Assembly: GCF_013820765.1 (NCBI RefSeq)
Contig: NZ_JABJVM010000006.1
Coordinates: 117,879-181,878 of the forward strand
DNA: 64,000 nt
Source: Paenilisteria rustica
Lineage (GTDB): Bacteria > Bacillota > Bacilli > Lactobacillales > Listeriaceae
Reading direction: 5' to 3'
Shown here: positions 55,682 to 64,000 of the stretch, one piece after another
Layout: each line of letters begins with the position of its first letter
How positions within the stretch are numbered: position 1 is the first letter of the stretch
Translations under genes and position numbers: made by a program
Notes under the pieces: generated by a model
What the model was told of the DNA's origin: nothing
Databases searched by the model: none
What the model saw: only the letters and a program-made list of their open reading frames with translations

Positions 55682-56758
55682 TTAGTCCGCCATTTGGAAA
55701 TTCTTATCGGTTAGTTTGAACTTCCCTTTCAAACCGGATGTGATATATACTTTCTTCTCTTTACTTACAAAAATCGCTTCCACACCTTTGTATGTTTCGA
55801 TGAATTCCATTCCGCCTTTGATACCTTTGGAGAACGTAGCTGTAGATAGACCGTCGCCATCAATCGATTTTTCAGAGACGATGGATACGCCTGCAATATC
55901 GTTGTCGAATGGATAGCCTGTTTTCGGATCGAGTAAATGATGATATTTCACGCCATCTACTTCTAGGAAACGCTCGTAAATTCCCGATGTAACGATGGAT
56001 TTGTTCGCTTCTGGAATGGTTCCGATCACCGTACCACGCGATTCGAATGGATCTTGAATGCCGACAACCCAATCGCCGCCTTTAGGGCTATCACCTTTCA
56101 CGATGATATTGCCGCCTAAATCGATAATGGCCGTCGTTACTTTATTTTCATCTAAAACTTTGGCAACTTCATCCGCAATGTAGCCTTTAGCGATGGCACC
56201 TAGATCCAGCTCCATGCCCTTTTCTTCTAGATAAACCGTCTTTTTAGCATCGTCTAGTTTCACTTTTTTGTAATCGATTAACGGAAGAACTGCATCAATT
56301 TCCGCTTGGCTCGGTTTTCTCGCGTCATCAAAGCCGATGTGCCATAGAGAAGTCAGTGGGCCGATAGTGATATCGAAGCTACCACCCGAACTCGCGCTAT
56401 ACTTCAAGCCTTCTTTAATCAGGTAGTAAACATCATCGTTCACCTTCACAGGATTTTTACCTGCCGCCAAATTAACCTTGTCCACTTCTGATGTTTTACC
56501 GCTATCGCTCGTTGTAATTTGCTTGTCTAATTCCTTTATTCGGTCAAAAGCTTTGAGAAGAACATCCTCTTTTCCTTTGTCGTAAATTTTAACTACATTG
56601 ATTGTCCCCATTAGAAAATCAGTTTTTGTATATGGTTGGGAAAGAATTTCTGAGTCATTGTCCTCTGATGCGCTACTTTTCTTCGTATCATCATTACCAC
56701 AAGCCGTAATAACAGCCGCTAAAAGCACCAGCGTGATTAACATATAAAATTTCTTCAT
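55682..56758 (-). CDS. fmnB: FmnB, ApbE-like FMN transferase lipoprotein
   Basis: 358 residues. A lipoprotein signal ends in AAVITACGN (Cys near 20). The ApbE domain follows, with DFLMGTINVVKIY, SGGSFDITIGPLTSLWHIG, ELDLGAIAKGYIADEV, DLGGNI and YHHLLDPKTGYPF, which bind FAD and Mg2+. It splits FAD and attaches FMN through a phosphodiester to Thr in the target protein, here most likely PplA, encoded next to it. It works on the outer face of the membrane. The start is the ATG at 56758, at the end of the pplA transcript's flank. Confidence 0.93.
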   Translation of the reverse strand: MKKFYMLITLVLLAAVITACGNDDTKKSSASEDNDSEILSQPYTKTDFLMGTINVVKIYDKGKEDVLLKAFDRIKELDKQITTSDSGKTSEVDKVNLAAGKNPVKVNDDVYYLIKEGLKYSASSGGSFDITIGPLTSLWHIGFDDARKPSQAEIDAVLPLIDYKKVKLDDAKKTVYLEEKGMELDLGAIAKGYIADEVAKVLDENKVTTAIIDLGGNIIVKGDSPKGGDWVVGIQDPFESRGTVIGTIPEANKSIVTSGIYERFLEVDGVKYHHLLDPKTGYPFDNDIAGVSIVSEKSIDGDGLSTATFSKGIKGGMEFIETYKGVEAIFVSKEKKVYITSGLKGKFKLTDKNFQMAD

Positions 56759-56863
56759 TTAAATTGCACCTTTCCGATTTGGAATGAGATATAGTATGAC
56801 CGTGTCGCTATTTTAATGTATCGGTGATTGGAGTCTTTGTCAAGAAAGTCGAGTAGCCCCAAC

Positions 56864-56895
56864 AAAAAAGGCCCCAGAGTTTTCGCTCTGAAGCC
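56864..56895 (-). terminator. Terminator after pplA
   Basis: On the minus strand GGCTTCAGAG pairs with CTCTGGGGCC over ten positions (two G-U), then TTTTTT. The hairpin core CAGAGTTTTCGCTCTG occurs again at about 57063, on the other side of the A2 repeat. Confidence 0.75.
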
Positions 56896-56937
56896 CCAGA
56901 CTGTAAAAAAACGCTTTAAATGATACTTCTCTAAAAT

Positions 56938-57060
56938 TCAGCGTGTCGACAAATACTTAGTTTCTAGGCAAAGGCGAGTACCAGCGCGGAGCGTACTAGA
57001 GTACGTGAGCACTGGAACGGAGCTTTTAACGACGAAAATGAGTGTTTGTCGACACGCTGA
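56938..57060. repeat. Hairpin repeat element, subfamily A copy 2
   Basis: 123 bp with perfect 16-bp ends TCAGCGTGTCGACAAA and the central CGTACtagaGTACG. Same length and plan as copy A1 at 16888; it differs at two stem positions, and both are compensated. It lies in the 3' region of pplA. A CAGAG...CTCTG hairpin sequence flanks it on each side, as if the element had entered a terminator and duplicated it. Confidence 0.8.
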
Positions 57061-57108
57061 GGATCCAGAGTTTTCGCTCTGAAGTCCTATACGTTACTTA
57101 CTATTTAC

Positions 57109-58011
57109 TTATTCAGAGTCTACTTTGTTGTAAACTTTAATCATGTCTGTGTTACCAGATTGAGCTGCATTGTAAAGTTGTGCCGCGTAGATTTTGAATG
57201 CGTCAGATGAATGTGTCGCACCAGTTACTACTGCAACGTCTGCTGGGTTTTGTTTGTCAACAAGCGCTTTGTTAAGTGTTGGAATGTATTCTTGTGGACC
57301 TACACCAGTTTTTGCTTTCATGTTTTTCTCGTAGTCAGCGTCGTCTGTTTTCAACTTGCCGTCTTTGTCTACATAGTTGTAATCAGATGTCGTAATTTTG
57401 CCATCTTTTACTTCCATGTTGAACACGACACGGTAGTTGTTCGCATAGTTTTGCTCTTCTAGAGAATATTTACCATCTTCTAATTTCGCGCCATTGTTGA
57501 TTTCAATTGTCGCTGTGTCTGCACGTTGCGCCGCTTGGATCAATTGGTTTGAGTAGTTGATGAATGTATCAGAAGAATGAGTTGCTCCTGTTACTACTTC
57601 TACGTCTGTTGCTGATTGTTTAGATACTAGAGAGTCATTCAAAGCTGGGATGTATTCTTGTGGACCTACACCAGTTTTTGCTTTCATGTTTTTCTCGTAG
57701 TCAGCATCGTCTGTTTTCAGCTTGCCGTCTTTATCTTTGTAGTTATAATCAGATTCTGTAATTTTATTATCTTTAACCGTGATCGTCATGAAGGCTTTCC
57801 AACCTTTGTCGTCAAAGTTCTTTTCTTGCAATTTGTAAGTACCATCTGTCATTGTACCGTCTGTTTTAGCATCCGCTTTCTTCGTATCCGTCTGCTTCGT
57901 GTCGCTTGATTTGCTGTCGCTATCGCTGCTATTATCATTACCACACGCTACTAACAACATGCTTGAAGCCATTACTGCCGTCAGGGCCATTACCAACTTT
58001 TTCTTCTTCAT
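57109..58011 (-). CDS. pplA: PplA, flavinylated EET lipoprotein
   Basis: 300 residues from the ATG at 58011. A lipoprotein signal ends in SSMLLVACGN, then comes a Ser/Asp/Lys-rich linker (to about 50). Two tandem FMN-binding domains follow, about 110 residues each, with near-identical stretches (KLKTDDADYEKNMKAKTGVG in both). Each carries the flavinylation site VVTGATHSS, where Thr receives FMN. The protein ends the chain by reducing outside iron or other acceptors, and its known precursor releases a pheromone peptide from the signal sequence in L. monocytogenes. It has its own promoter in the gap shared with ndh2 and probably starts the unit leading to fmnB, dmkA and the ecfT-like gene. Confidence 0.94.
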   Translation of the reverse strand: MKKKKLVMALTAVMASSMLLVACGNDNSSDSDSKSSDTKQTDTKKADAKTDGTMTDGTYKLQEKNFDDKGWKAFMTITVKDNKITESDYNYKDKDGKLKTDDADYEKNMKAKTGVGPQEYIPALNDSLVSKQSATDVEVVTGATHSSDTFINYSNQLIQAAQRADTATIEINNGAKLEDGKYSLEEQNYANNYRVVFNMEVKDGKITTSDYNYVDKDGKLKTDDADYEKNMKAKTGVGPQEYIPTLNKALVDKQNPADVAVVTGATHSSDAFKIYAAQLYNAAQSGNTDMIKVYNKVDSE

Positions 58012-58102
58012 AAAATTTGCTCCCACCTTTTAAAATATTACTTGTGATGACATGAACAATGAAATTGACACGAAACCAACAAGCTCACCTTAATTCCACT
58101 TA

Positions 58103-58131
58103 AATATAACATTATTGTCTCAATTTGTCTA
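58103..58131 (-). promoter_or_regulatory. Candidate pplA promoter
   Basis: On the minus strand TAGACA, a 17-base spacer and TATATT, about 90 bases before pplA. For ndh2 on the other strand, TTAAAC and TATTAT near 58320-58345 are a weaker candidate. The rest of the 58012-58407 gap shows nothing certain. Confidence 0.5.
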
Positions 58132-58407
58132 CACACAGTATGCATGAGTCGAAAACCAAGAATTTTCAGAAAGTGATTCTGTTCTTATTTTGCAATGATT
58201 TTTTAAAATTTTTCCCACTCAAATGGGGTTTGTTGCCCTGTGAAGGTTTTCACCTATAAATTCGCGTTTGCATCACATTTTTTGAGGGTAAAGACCCTAG
58301 ACAGCCTTTGTTCTATCTGTTAAACTGGGTTAGGTTATTACTATTATGTTTTGGAACGCAGGACTTATAATTTTTGTGAATATACTTACAAGGAGTTGAG
58401 AAAGCAT

Positions 58408-60291
58408 ATGCCTGAAAAGAATATTGTTTTAATAGGGGCGGGATATGCAGGTGTACATGCGGCTAAGAAATTAGCGAAAAAGTACAAGAGAGACGAATCA
58501 GTAACCATCACGTTGATTGACAGACATTCTTACCACACGATGATGACTGAGTTGCACGAAGTAGCTGGGGGACGTGTTGAACCAACAGCGATACAGTATG
58601 ATTTGCGTCATTTGTTTAATCGTACGAAAGTGAAATTAGTGACGGACAACGTAACGCACGTTGATCACGAAACGAAAACGGTGACGACGGAAAATGGTAG
58701 CTATCCGTTTGATTACCTCGTTCTTGGCATGGGTGGCGAGCCGAATGACTTTGGAACGCCTGGTGTTAGCGAACATGGATTCACGCTTTGGTCTTGGGAA
58801 AATGCGGTTAAGTTGCGCGAACATATCGAAACGGTTGTTCATGACGCTTCCGAGGAACAAGATGTAGCGAAACGCAAAGCCATGCTTACTTTTGCGATTT
58901 GTGGTTCTGGTTTTACTGGGATCGAGATGGTTGGGGAATTGCTTGATTGGAAAACGCGTCTTGCGAAAGATAACAAGGTCGATGTTTCTGAGATTGAATT
59001 AATTGTTGTCGAAGCAGCACCAACGATTCTGAACATGCTTGATCGTAAGGATGCTCAAAAAGCAGAAGACTTCATGCTGAAAAAAGGTATCAAGATTATG
59101 AAGGATGCTGCGATTGTTGAAGTTAAAGCGGAAAGCATCGTTTTGAAATCTGGCGACGAAATTCCAACGCATACATTAATTTGGACTGCTGGTGTTCGTG
59201 CGAATTCTGATACGAAAGATTACGGTATGGAGACAGCGCGTGCTGGTCGTTTGAAAGTCAATGAATACATGGAAGCTGAGAAGTTCGAAAACACGTACGT
59301 CATCGGTGACTTGGCTTATTATGAAGAGGAAGAAGGTAAGCCGACTCCTCAAATCGTTGAAGCTGCTGAGCAAACCGGGATGACTGCTGCGAAAAGCATC
59401 ATTTCTGAAATCAGCGGGACAGAAAAAGAAGCTTACAATGGTAAATATCACGGTGTCATGGTTTCGATTGGCTCCAAATACGGTGTCGCTAACCTAGGCG
59501 GATTACGCTTGCATGGTTGGTTCGCGATTTTCATGAAACACATGGTTAACCTTTACTACTTCTTTGGAATCCGTAGTGGCTATTATATGGCGCAATACGT
59601 TTCCCATGAATTTTTCCATATTCGAGATAACCGGAATATTTTCCGCGGTTGGACATCGCGTTACGGTAACGTGCTTTGGACATTGCCGCTTCGTATTTAT
59701 GTCGGTTGGTTCTGGGTTGACGAGGCTCTTTCTAAGATTTACGGTGAAACGACGTGGGATAAAGTTAGCCTGACGAACTTGAAACCGTTATTCCAAGGAC
59801 TCGGACCTGATTCATGGTTAACTGCGACAACTTCAAAAATGCCATTCGAATGGTTGCAAACAGACGCGACATCCGGTGCGTCACAAGCGGCCGGCGATGC
59901 TGCTGGAGCTGCTGCAACGAACGTAACAACACCAATTTTCGCGCATATGCCTGGTTGGTTTGAGTGGATCATGAAACTTATCATGCCAAACCTCGACGTT
60001 GCTCTTTTCATGCAAAAAGTCGTTCCGTTTGTAGAACTTGCCATCGGTCTTGCACTTGTTGTCGGCTTGTTCACTTGGTTAGCTAGCATCGGAAGCGCTG
60101 GATTCCTAGTAATGTTCACCCTTTGCGCTATGCTTGGTTGGGACAAATTCTGGGCGTTACCAGCTTCGATCGCTTTACTAAATGGCGCTGGACGTACATT
60201 TGGTTTAGATTATTGGGCTATGCCTTGGTTCCAAAAACATCTCGGGCGCTGGTGGTACGGCAAGGAAAGTTCCATCTACCGCGACAAATAA
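58408..60291 (+). CDS. ndh2: Ndh2, type II NADH dehydrogenase with a membrane-embedded extension (EET)
   Basis: 627 residues from the ATG at 58408 (AGGAG 12 bases upstream; the earlier frame from 58351 has no site). FAD loop IVLIGAGYAGVHAAKK at 5-20 and a second Rossmann motif ICGSGFTGIEMVGEL near 165; TYVIGDLAYY near 300. Ordinary NDH-2 enzymes end near 400. Here a further 230 residues with several transmembrane helices follow, as in the EET-specific Listeria enzyme. It oxidises NADH and feeds the DmkA/DmkB quinone. Divergent from pplA, and first gene of the right-hand EET unit. Confidence 0.94.
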   Translation: MPEKNIVLIGAGYAGVHAAKKLAKKYKRDESVTITLIDRHSYHTMMTELHEVAGGRVEPTAIQYDLRHLFNRTKVKLVTDNVTHVDHETKTVTTENGSYPFDYLVLGMGGEPNDFGTPGVSEHGFTLWSWENAVKLREHIETVVHDASEEQDVAKRKAMLTFAICGSGFTGIEMVGELLDWKTRLAKDNKVDVSEIELIVVEAAPTILNMLDRKDAQKAEDFMLKKGIKIMKDAAIVEVKAESIVLKSGDEIPTHTLIWTAGVRANSDTKDYGMETARAGRLKVNEYMEAEKFENTYVIGDLAYYEEEEGKPTPQIVEAAEQTGMTAAKSIISEISGTEKEAYNGKYHGVMVSIGSKYGVANLGGLRLHGWFAIFMKHMVNLYYFFGIRSGYYMAQYVSHEFFHIRDNRNIFRGWTSRYGNVLWTLPLRIYVGWFWVDEALSKIYGETTWDKVSLTNLKPLFQGLGPDSWLTATTSKMPFEWLQTDATSGASQAAGDAAGAAATNVTTPIFAHMPGWFEWIMKLIMPNLDVALFMQKVVPFVELAIGLALVVGLFTWLASIGSAGFLVMFTLCAMLGWDKFWALPASIALLNGAGRTFGLDYWAMPWFQKHLGRWWYGKESSIYRDK

Positions 60292-60308
60292 TTTTATACG
60301 ATTCAATC

Positions 60309-60352
60309 ATAGCGAAAGGCAGCCGAAAAACTGCCTTTCGCTATATATTTTT
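60309..60352 (+). terminator. Hairpin between ndh2 and eetA
   Basis: Perfect 14-bp arms ATAGCGAAAGGCAG / CTGCCTTTCGCTAT, 8-base loop, then ATATTTTT. It either ends ndh2 or lets part of the transcript through to eetA, which has no clear promoter of its own in the next 50 bases. Confidence 0.85.
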
Positions 60353-60403
60353 GCGTGAGTGTATTACAATGAAGATAAAGCTAGTTAGAGGGGGAAAAGA
60401 AAC

Positions 60404-60841
60404 GTGAAGGAATATCTACATATGGTGAAGCGTTGGGATGTCATTATTGTTGTGCTTTTGACCGTGCTTTCTTTTTTGCCTCTAGCTATTTTTACATATG
60501 CGAAATCGCAAGAACCTGCCCCACCTGCTGGATCGGAGTCGAAACTGGTCGCTGTCATTAAGGTCGACGGTAAGGAGTATAAACGCGTCGATTTAACTGG
60601 GCACACGGGTGTTGATACGTTTAAAGTGACGGCGGATGATGGTGATTACAATGAAATTGAAGTGAAAGATGAGCGGATTCGGATTAGCGCTGCAAACTGT
60701 AATGATCAGGTATGCGTTCGTGTTGGCGCAATTGGAAAACTCGGCGAAACAATTGTTTGTTTACCGCATAAAGTCGTGATTGAAGTGCAGTCGACAACCG
60801 GTGAGACGGAGCCTGATGATGGGATTGTTATTCCGTCTTAG
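60404..60841 (+). CDS. eetA: EetA, membrane-anchored NusG-II-domain protein of EET
   Basis: 145 residues from a GTG at 60404 (GAGGGGG 9 bases upstream); an ATG at 60422 is possible. One N-terminal helix (WDVIIVVLLTVLSFLPLAIF) and an outer domain of the NusG_II type with a Cys pair, ISAANCNDQVCVRVG, and a third Cys in ETIVCLPHKVVIEV. EetA and EetB are required for electron transfer from the quinone pool to flavins outside in L. monocytogenes. The Cys residues are candidates for structural or redox roles. Confidence 0.9.
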   Translation: MKEYLHMVKRWDVIIVVLLTVLSFLPLAIFTYAKSQEPAPPAGSESKLVAVIKVDGKEYKRVDLTGHTGVDTFKVTADDGDYNEIEVKDERIRISAANCNDQVCVRVGAIGKLGETIVCLPHKVVIEVQSTTGETEPDDGIVIPS

Positions 60842-60862
60842 GGACAAGGGAGGTATGTGTAC

Positions 60863-61399
60863 ATGACAAAGAATAAGCGTTTAGTTTATATTGCTTTACT
60901 GGCAGCCCAAGCGGTTGTTATTAGTTTACTGGAACGCGCCATACCGTTCCCATTCGCCTTTGCACCTGGCGCTAAGCTTGGTTTGGCGAATATTATTACG
61001 TGTATTTCCTTGTACACGCTATCCACGAAAGACGCTTTTATGATTGTATGTATTCGGCTCGTCTTGGCTACCTTACTGGGCGGAACAATTTCGACGTTTA
61101 TGTATAGCGCAGCCGGAGCGATTTTGAGTTTTGGCGGTATGTGGTTAGTGAAGAAGCTGGGACCAAAGCGCGTGAGTATTATTGGGGTCAGCACGACTGG
61201 TGGGATTCTACATAATGTTGGTCAGCTCGTAATTGCAAGTTGGATTGCTGGCAGTTGGAACGTTATGCTCTACTTGCCTGTCCTCTCGTTTATCGGTATA
61301 CTATCAGGGATTGCAGTTGGAATCGCGGCCAATTATTTAATTAAAAATGTGCAAACGCTACGTGCTTTTAATAAAACGAATGAACCTATCCAAAACTAA
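60863..61399 (+). CDS. eetB: EetB, Gx-transporter-family membrane protein of EET
   Basis: 178 residues from the ATG at 60863 (AAGGGAGG 9 bases upstream); the GTG at 60857 lies too close to that site. Five or six transmembrane helices. The motif FAPGAKLGLANIITCISLYT is typical of the family also named heptaprenyl diphosphate synthase component I. It acts with EetA in moving electrons across the membrane; the mechanism is unknown. Between eetA and dmkB, gaps of about 20 bases. Confidence 0.9.
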   Translation: MTKNKRLVYIALLAAQAVVISLLERAIPFPFAFAPGAKLGLANIITCISLYTLSTKDAFMIVCIRLVLATLLGGTISTFMYSAAGAILSFGGMWLVKKLGPKRVSIIGVSTTGGILHNVGQLVIASWIAGSWNVMLYLPVLSFIGILSGIAVGIAANYLIKNVQTLRAFNKTNEPIQN

Positions 61400-61417
61400 G
61401 CGAAATGAGGATGAATT

Positions 61418-62398
61418 ATGCAACTTCACCCGATGTGGGACGCCTATCCAAATCTGCAAACCGATTTGAAAGATGTACTCACGACTATCGAAAAAAGTAT
61501 TCAAATCAGAGATAAACAGGTTGAGAAAAATGTGAAAGACTTGATTCATGCTGGTGGTAAACTGTTGCGCCCAGCTTATGCTTTACTTGCAGCGCAAATC
61601 GGCCCTGATCATGATCGCGATCGTGCTATTGCAGTTGCAGGTGCCCTCGAAGTTCTACATATGGCGACGCTGATTCATGATGACGTTGTGGATGACGCTC
61701 CAACAAGACGCGGCATTCCAACGATTCACTCGAAATATGGGCGCAATTACGCGGTTTACACTGGCGACTATCTATTCTGCATCTGTTTTAAAATTTTATC
61801 GAGTCATGCGAACTCCGTTGAGAATATCGAATTTAACAGCAAAAACATCGAGAAAATCCTGATGGGTGAATTGGATCAAATGCGGATGCGCTATGATATT
61901 AACGTGACGGTGCGCCAATATTTATCCCGCATCTCCGGAAAAACAGCGCAACTTTTTGCCCTAAGTACTTTTTCTGGTGCATCGCAAAGTAAGGCGACAC
62001 GTTTTCAGGTACGCAATGCTTGGAATATCGGGCATTATCTTGGAATGGCTTTTCAAATTATCGATGATGTGTTGGATTATACGAGTTCCGACGATGGACT
62101 TGGAAAACCAGTTTTGAATGATGTCAAACAAGGCGTCTACACACTTCCACTTATCTATGCGATGCAAAAACATCCATCTGAATTCCAACCACTACTCGAA
62201 AAGCAGCTCGACATGTCAGACGAAGATTTGGAGCAATTACTCGTGCTCATAGCGAAATACAAAGGTGTAGAGCAAGCTTTCACACTAGCCGACAAATACA
62301 CCAAAAAAGCGTTACGAGAAATCAAAAAACTCCCAGCAGGCGCTTATCGTGATCAAATGTACGAACTTACATCCTCGATTTTAAAAAGGAACATTTAA
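61418..62398 (+). CDS. dmkB: DmkB, polyprenyl diphosphate synthase for the EET quinone
   Basis: 326 residues. The two Asp-rich motifs of trans-prenyl synthases are present: LIHDDVVDDAPTRRG near 85 (FARM) and FQIIDDVLDYTSSDDG near 212 (SARM), with GGKLLRPAYALL at the N-terminus. It builds the side chain (probably heptaprenyl) attached by DmkA. Its stop codon lies inside the terminator hairpin that follows. Confidence 0.93.
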   Translation: MQLHPMWDAYPNLQTDLKDVLTTIEKSIQIRDKQVEKNVKDLIHAGGKLLRPAYALLAAQIGPDHDRDRAIAVAGALEVLHMATLIHDDVVDDAPTRRGIPTIHSKYGRNYAVYTGDYLFCICFKILSSHANSVENIEFNSKNIEKILMGELDQMRMRYDINVTVRQYLSRISGKTAQLFALSTFSGASQSKATRFQVRNAWNIGHYLGMAFQIIDDVLDYTSSDDGLGKPVLNDVKQGVYTLPLIYAMQKHPSEFQPLLEKQLDMSDEDLEQLLVLIAKYKGVEQAFTLADKYTKKALREIKKLPAGAYRDQMYELTSSILKRNI

Positions 62399-62427
62399 TC
62401 CTAATACGGATTAAATGTTCTTTTTTT
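62388..62427. terminator. Shared terminator overlapping two stop codons
   Basis: GGAACATTTAATCC / GGATTAAATGTTCT pair over 14 positions (one G-U) with a 6-base loop. T7 follows on the plus strand and T5 on the minus strand. The stop codons of dmkB and of the convergent gene both lie within the stem. Confidence 0.85.
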
Positions 62428-63763
62428 CTAGAATATATTCCACATAGCTTTTCCGATCCTGTTCCGCTAATTCGAAATAATTATTTTCAAAAGCAATGAT
62501 CCCATCCTCTTGTACCAAGAATTCCAACTCATTTCCATCAAGCATTTTTAGCACAACATGCCTTTTATCTACACTCGCACTATATACCGGATTCTGTAAC
62601 GGTTTCGCCCTTTCCAAAGCTGAAATCAACTTTTTAGCCACCTCTAAATTCGCTACATCTTGAAAATCCTGTTCTACAAACAACCAACTCTGCGCTGATT
62701 CATACTTTATACCTTCTACAGTCGCGTCAATTTCCCTAAAATTCAGCAATTCGCCAAACTTCACCGACATATCCATCGAATTATTAGTAAGCATCACAAA
62801 ATCATCTCCCTGCTCGACCACTAATTTATACGCAGGATTATACATTTTTGCATGAAATACATTTTTACCCGCCACGTTCGCATGGAAATCCGGCACTTTC
62901 CCTTCATCATTAAACGCTTCCTCTGAAACCTTCTTTGTTGTGCCAATCTGTTGACCTACCATGGTTATAGGTAGCGCGCGTCTAGGTTCACCCCACTCAG
63001 CGTAATCTTGATTTCCATACTTCATCTGCACGTATTCACCTGACATGTCACCCTCTGCGTCAGCTAGCGCCTTATACATCTTCTCAAACATCGCATCCTT
63101 CTTCAACTGCACTTCAAAACCAGCAACTGTCACAAAACCGTTTCCATCCATTGCTAAAGCTACATTCGTGCCATCTTCCAAATGAATGACGAAGTTCTTA
63201 GTCTCCGTTTCCTCACTAAAATAAGTAGCCGATCGTTCCTTGGAATCTCCTAATTTAGACACAAATTTTTCTAGCAAAACAGTATCATCCATTGTTCTCG
63301 TTTCATATTTCACTTGGTATGTAGCATTCCTTATATTCCTAGCAACTCTATAGTTATCGAGCAAGCGCGCTATCGTGCCAGGATCCTCTTTTTCAAATAC
63401 AGCTATTTCAAGACCATTAAAATCTTCTCTTAACCCTATAATTCTCTGCGATTCTGGATAACCTTTCATTGTATAAATATCCATCACACCATAAGTGGAC
63501 GCCAATTCAGGCATATCCTTGCCGCCCTCTTTCCAGTCATCATAGTTATCGATACTTTTACCTAACTTCTTCCCTAAAAGTGACTTGATTTCCGCCTGCT
63601 TCAACTCCATGTTCGTATAAGAATATACCTCTCCTTGATGCTTCACTGCCCCAGCCCAATCAATTATCATGTGCTCCTTGTTATGCTGATAATCAAATGC
63701 TAAGTAACCAACCCCTCCGATAATTAGCGCCAAGAGTCCAGCCATCGCCACTTTCCATCTCAT
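62411..63763 (-). CDS. Membrane-anchored protein of unknown function
   Basis: 450 residues from the inner ATG (GGAGGGG 4-5 bases upstream); an ATG five codons earlier overlaps that site. One N-terminal helix (WKVAMAGLLALIIGGVGYLAF), then a large soluble domain outside the cell, rich in Asp, Glu and aromatic residues and without Cys. I recognise no family. Short phrases such as VIHLEDGTNVALAMDGNGFV and VLKMLDGNELEFLVQEDGII look like two related beta units, which suggests an internal duplication. It is convergent with dmkB and has about 235 bases of gap on its 5' side. Confidence 0.75.
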   Translation of the reverse strand: MRWKVAMAGLLALIIGGVGYLAFDYQHNKEHMIIDWAGAVKHQGEVYSYTNMELKQAEIKSLLGKKLGKSIDNYDDWKEGGKDMPELASTYGVMDIYTMKGYPESQRIIGLREDFNGLEIAVFEKEDPGTIARLLDNYRVARNIRNATYQVKYETRTMDDTVLLEKFVSKLGDSKERSATYFSEETETKNFVIHLEDGTNVALAMDGNGFVTVAGFEVQLKKDAMFEKMYKALADAEGDMSGEYVQMKYGNQDYAEWGEPRRALPITMVGQQIGTTKKVSEEAFNDEGKVPDFHANVAGKNVFHAKMYNPAYKLVVEQGDDFVMLTNNSMDMSVKFGELLNFREIDATVEGIKYESAQSWLFVEQDFQDVANLEVAKKLISALERAKPLQNPVYSASVDKRHVVLKMLDGNELEFLVQEDGIIAFENNYFELAEQDRKSYVEYILEKKNI

Positions 63764-63884
63764 CGTTGTCCCCTCCATAAGAAACCCATTTCACCAAATA
63801 TACCATCCAAAGTTTCTGTTGTCGACGCAATTAGAGTAACATTTAGGAAATCTTAAAGTCTGCATAAAAAAATGGTTCTATAAT

Positions 63885-63924
63885 AAATGTTGGGGTAGAA
63901 ATTAATCTGCCTCAACATTTTTTT
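63885..63924 (+). terminator. Terminator near the right edge
   Basis: AAATGTTG(G)GG pairs with CC(T)CAACATTT, followed by seven T. No gene on the plus strand leads into it. A TATAAT lies only 5 bases upstream, so it may end a short RNA or a read-through transcript. Confidence 0.6.
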
Positions 63925-64000
63925 GTTCTCATTTCAAGACAAAAAAATACACAGTAATATCAACATCCGTTAAGATAAAAGTGACGAAACCCAATCCAAA

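Overview
The window looks like a chromosome segment of a Listeria-type Firmicute. Three blocks keep gene orders I know from Listeria monocytogenes: fdhA-yrhD-like-fdhD, mgtA-ftsW-rodA, and the S10-spc-alpha ribosomal operon lying next to the flavin-based extracellular electron transfer (EET) locus. Strong AGGAGG-type ribosome binding sites, LPXTG (LPKTG) surface proteins and several PrfA/Crp-like regulators fit the same genus. Accessory genes between the blocks suggest a species outside the L. monocytogenes group, but I cannot name it. Layout: 0-7 kb holds a partial gene, a secreted beta-helix protein, a PrfA-like regulator and a large LPXTG protein with nine Ig-like repeats. 7-11.8 kb is a formate dehydrogenase operon with a candidate Fur box, a cre site and a repeat element in its leader. 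11.9-16.5 kb holds a flavodoxin-like oxidoreductase, a BlaI/BlaR1-like pair and a three-gene operon of unknown membrane proteins. 16.8-22.3 kb is a magnesium-controlled unit: M-box riboswitch, terminator, a 33-codon acidic and proline-rich leader ORF, mgtA, then two SEDS glycosyltransferase genes (ftsW-like and rodA-like). 22.4-34.9 kb is an accessory island with two large surface proteins, both apparently broken by small frameshifts, three Crp/PrfA-like regulators, a chimeric lipoprotein/LPXTG remnant and an IS3 transposase remnant. 34.9-38.8 kb is an aroE-aroD-MFS cluster and a VIT/CCC1 transporter gene. 39-53.7 kb is the complete S10-spc-alpha cluster on the minus strand, from rpsJ to rplQ, with secY, adk, infA and rpoA. 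53.9-62.4 kb is the EET locus: an EcfT-like protein, dmkA, fmnB and pplA on one strand, ndh2, eetA, eetB and dmkB on the other. The window closes with one unknown membrane-anchored protein. Working together: the EET genes make a demethylmenaquinone pool (DmkA, DmkB), reduce it with NADH (Ndh2), pass electrons outward (EetA, EetB) and load the lipoprotein PplA with FMN (FmnB, with the EcfT-type protein probably exporting flavin). The mgtA unit links Mg2+ uptake to cell-wall polymerases. The surface-protein island repeats a pattern of a PrfA-like regulator next to a large adhesin-like protein, and TGTGAAC-type candidate half-sites recur in the gaps next to these genes. Four copies of a roughly 122-bp hairpin repeat, in two sequence subfamilies with the same architecture and compensatory stem changes, lie between genes; one abuts the M-box and one lies in the fdhA leader.
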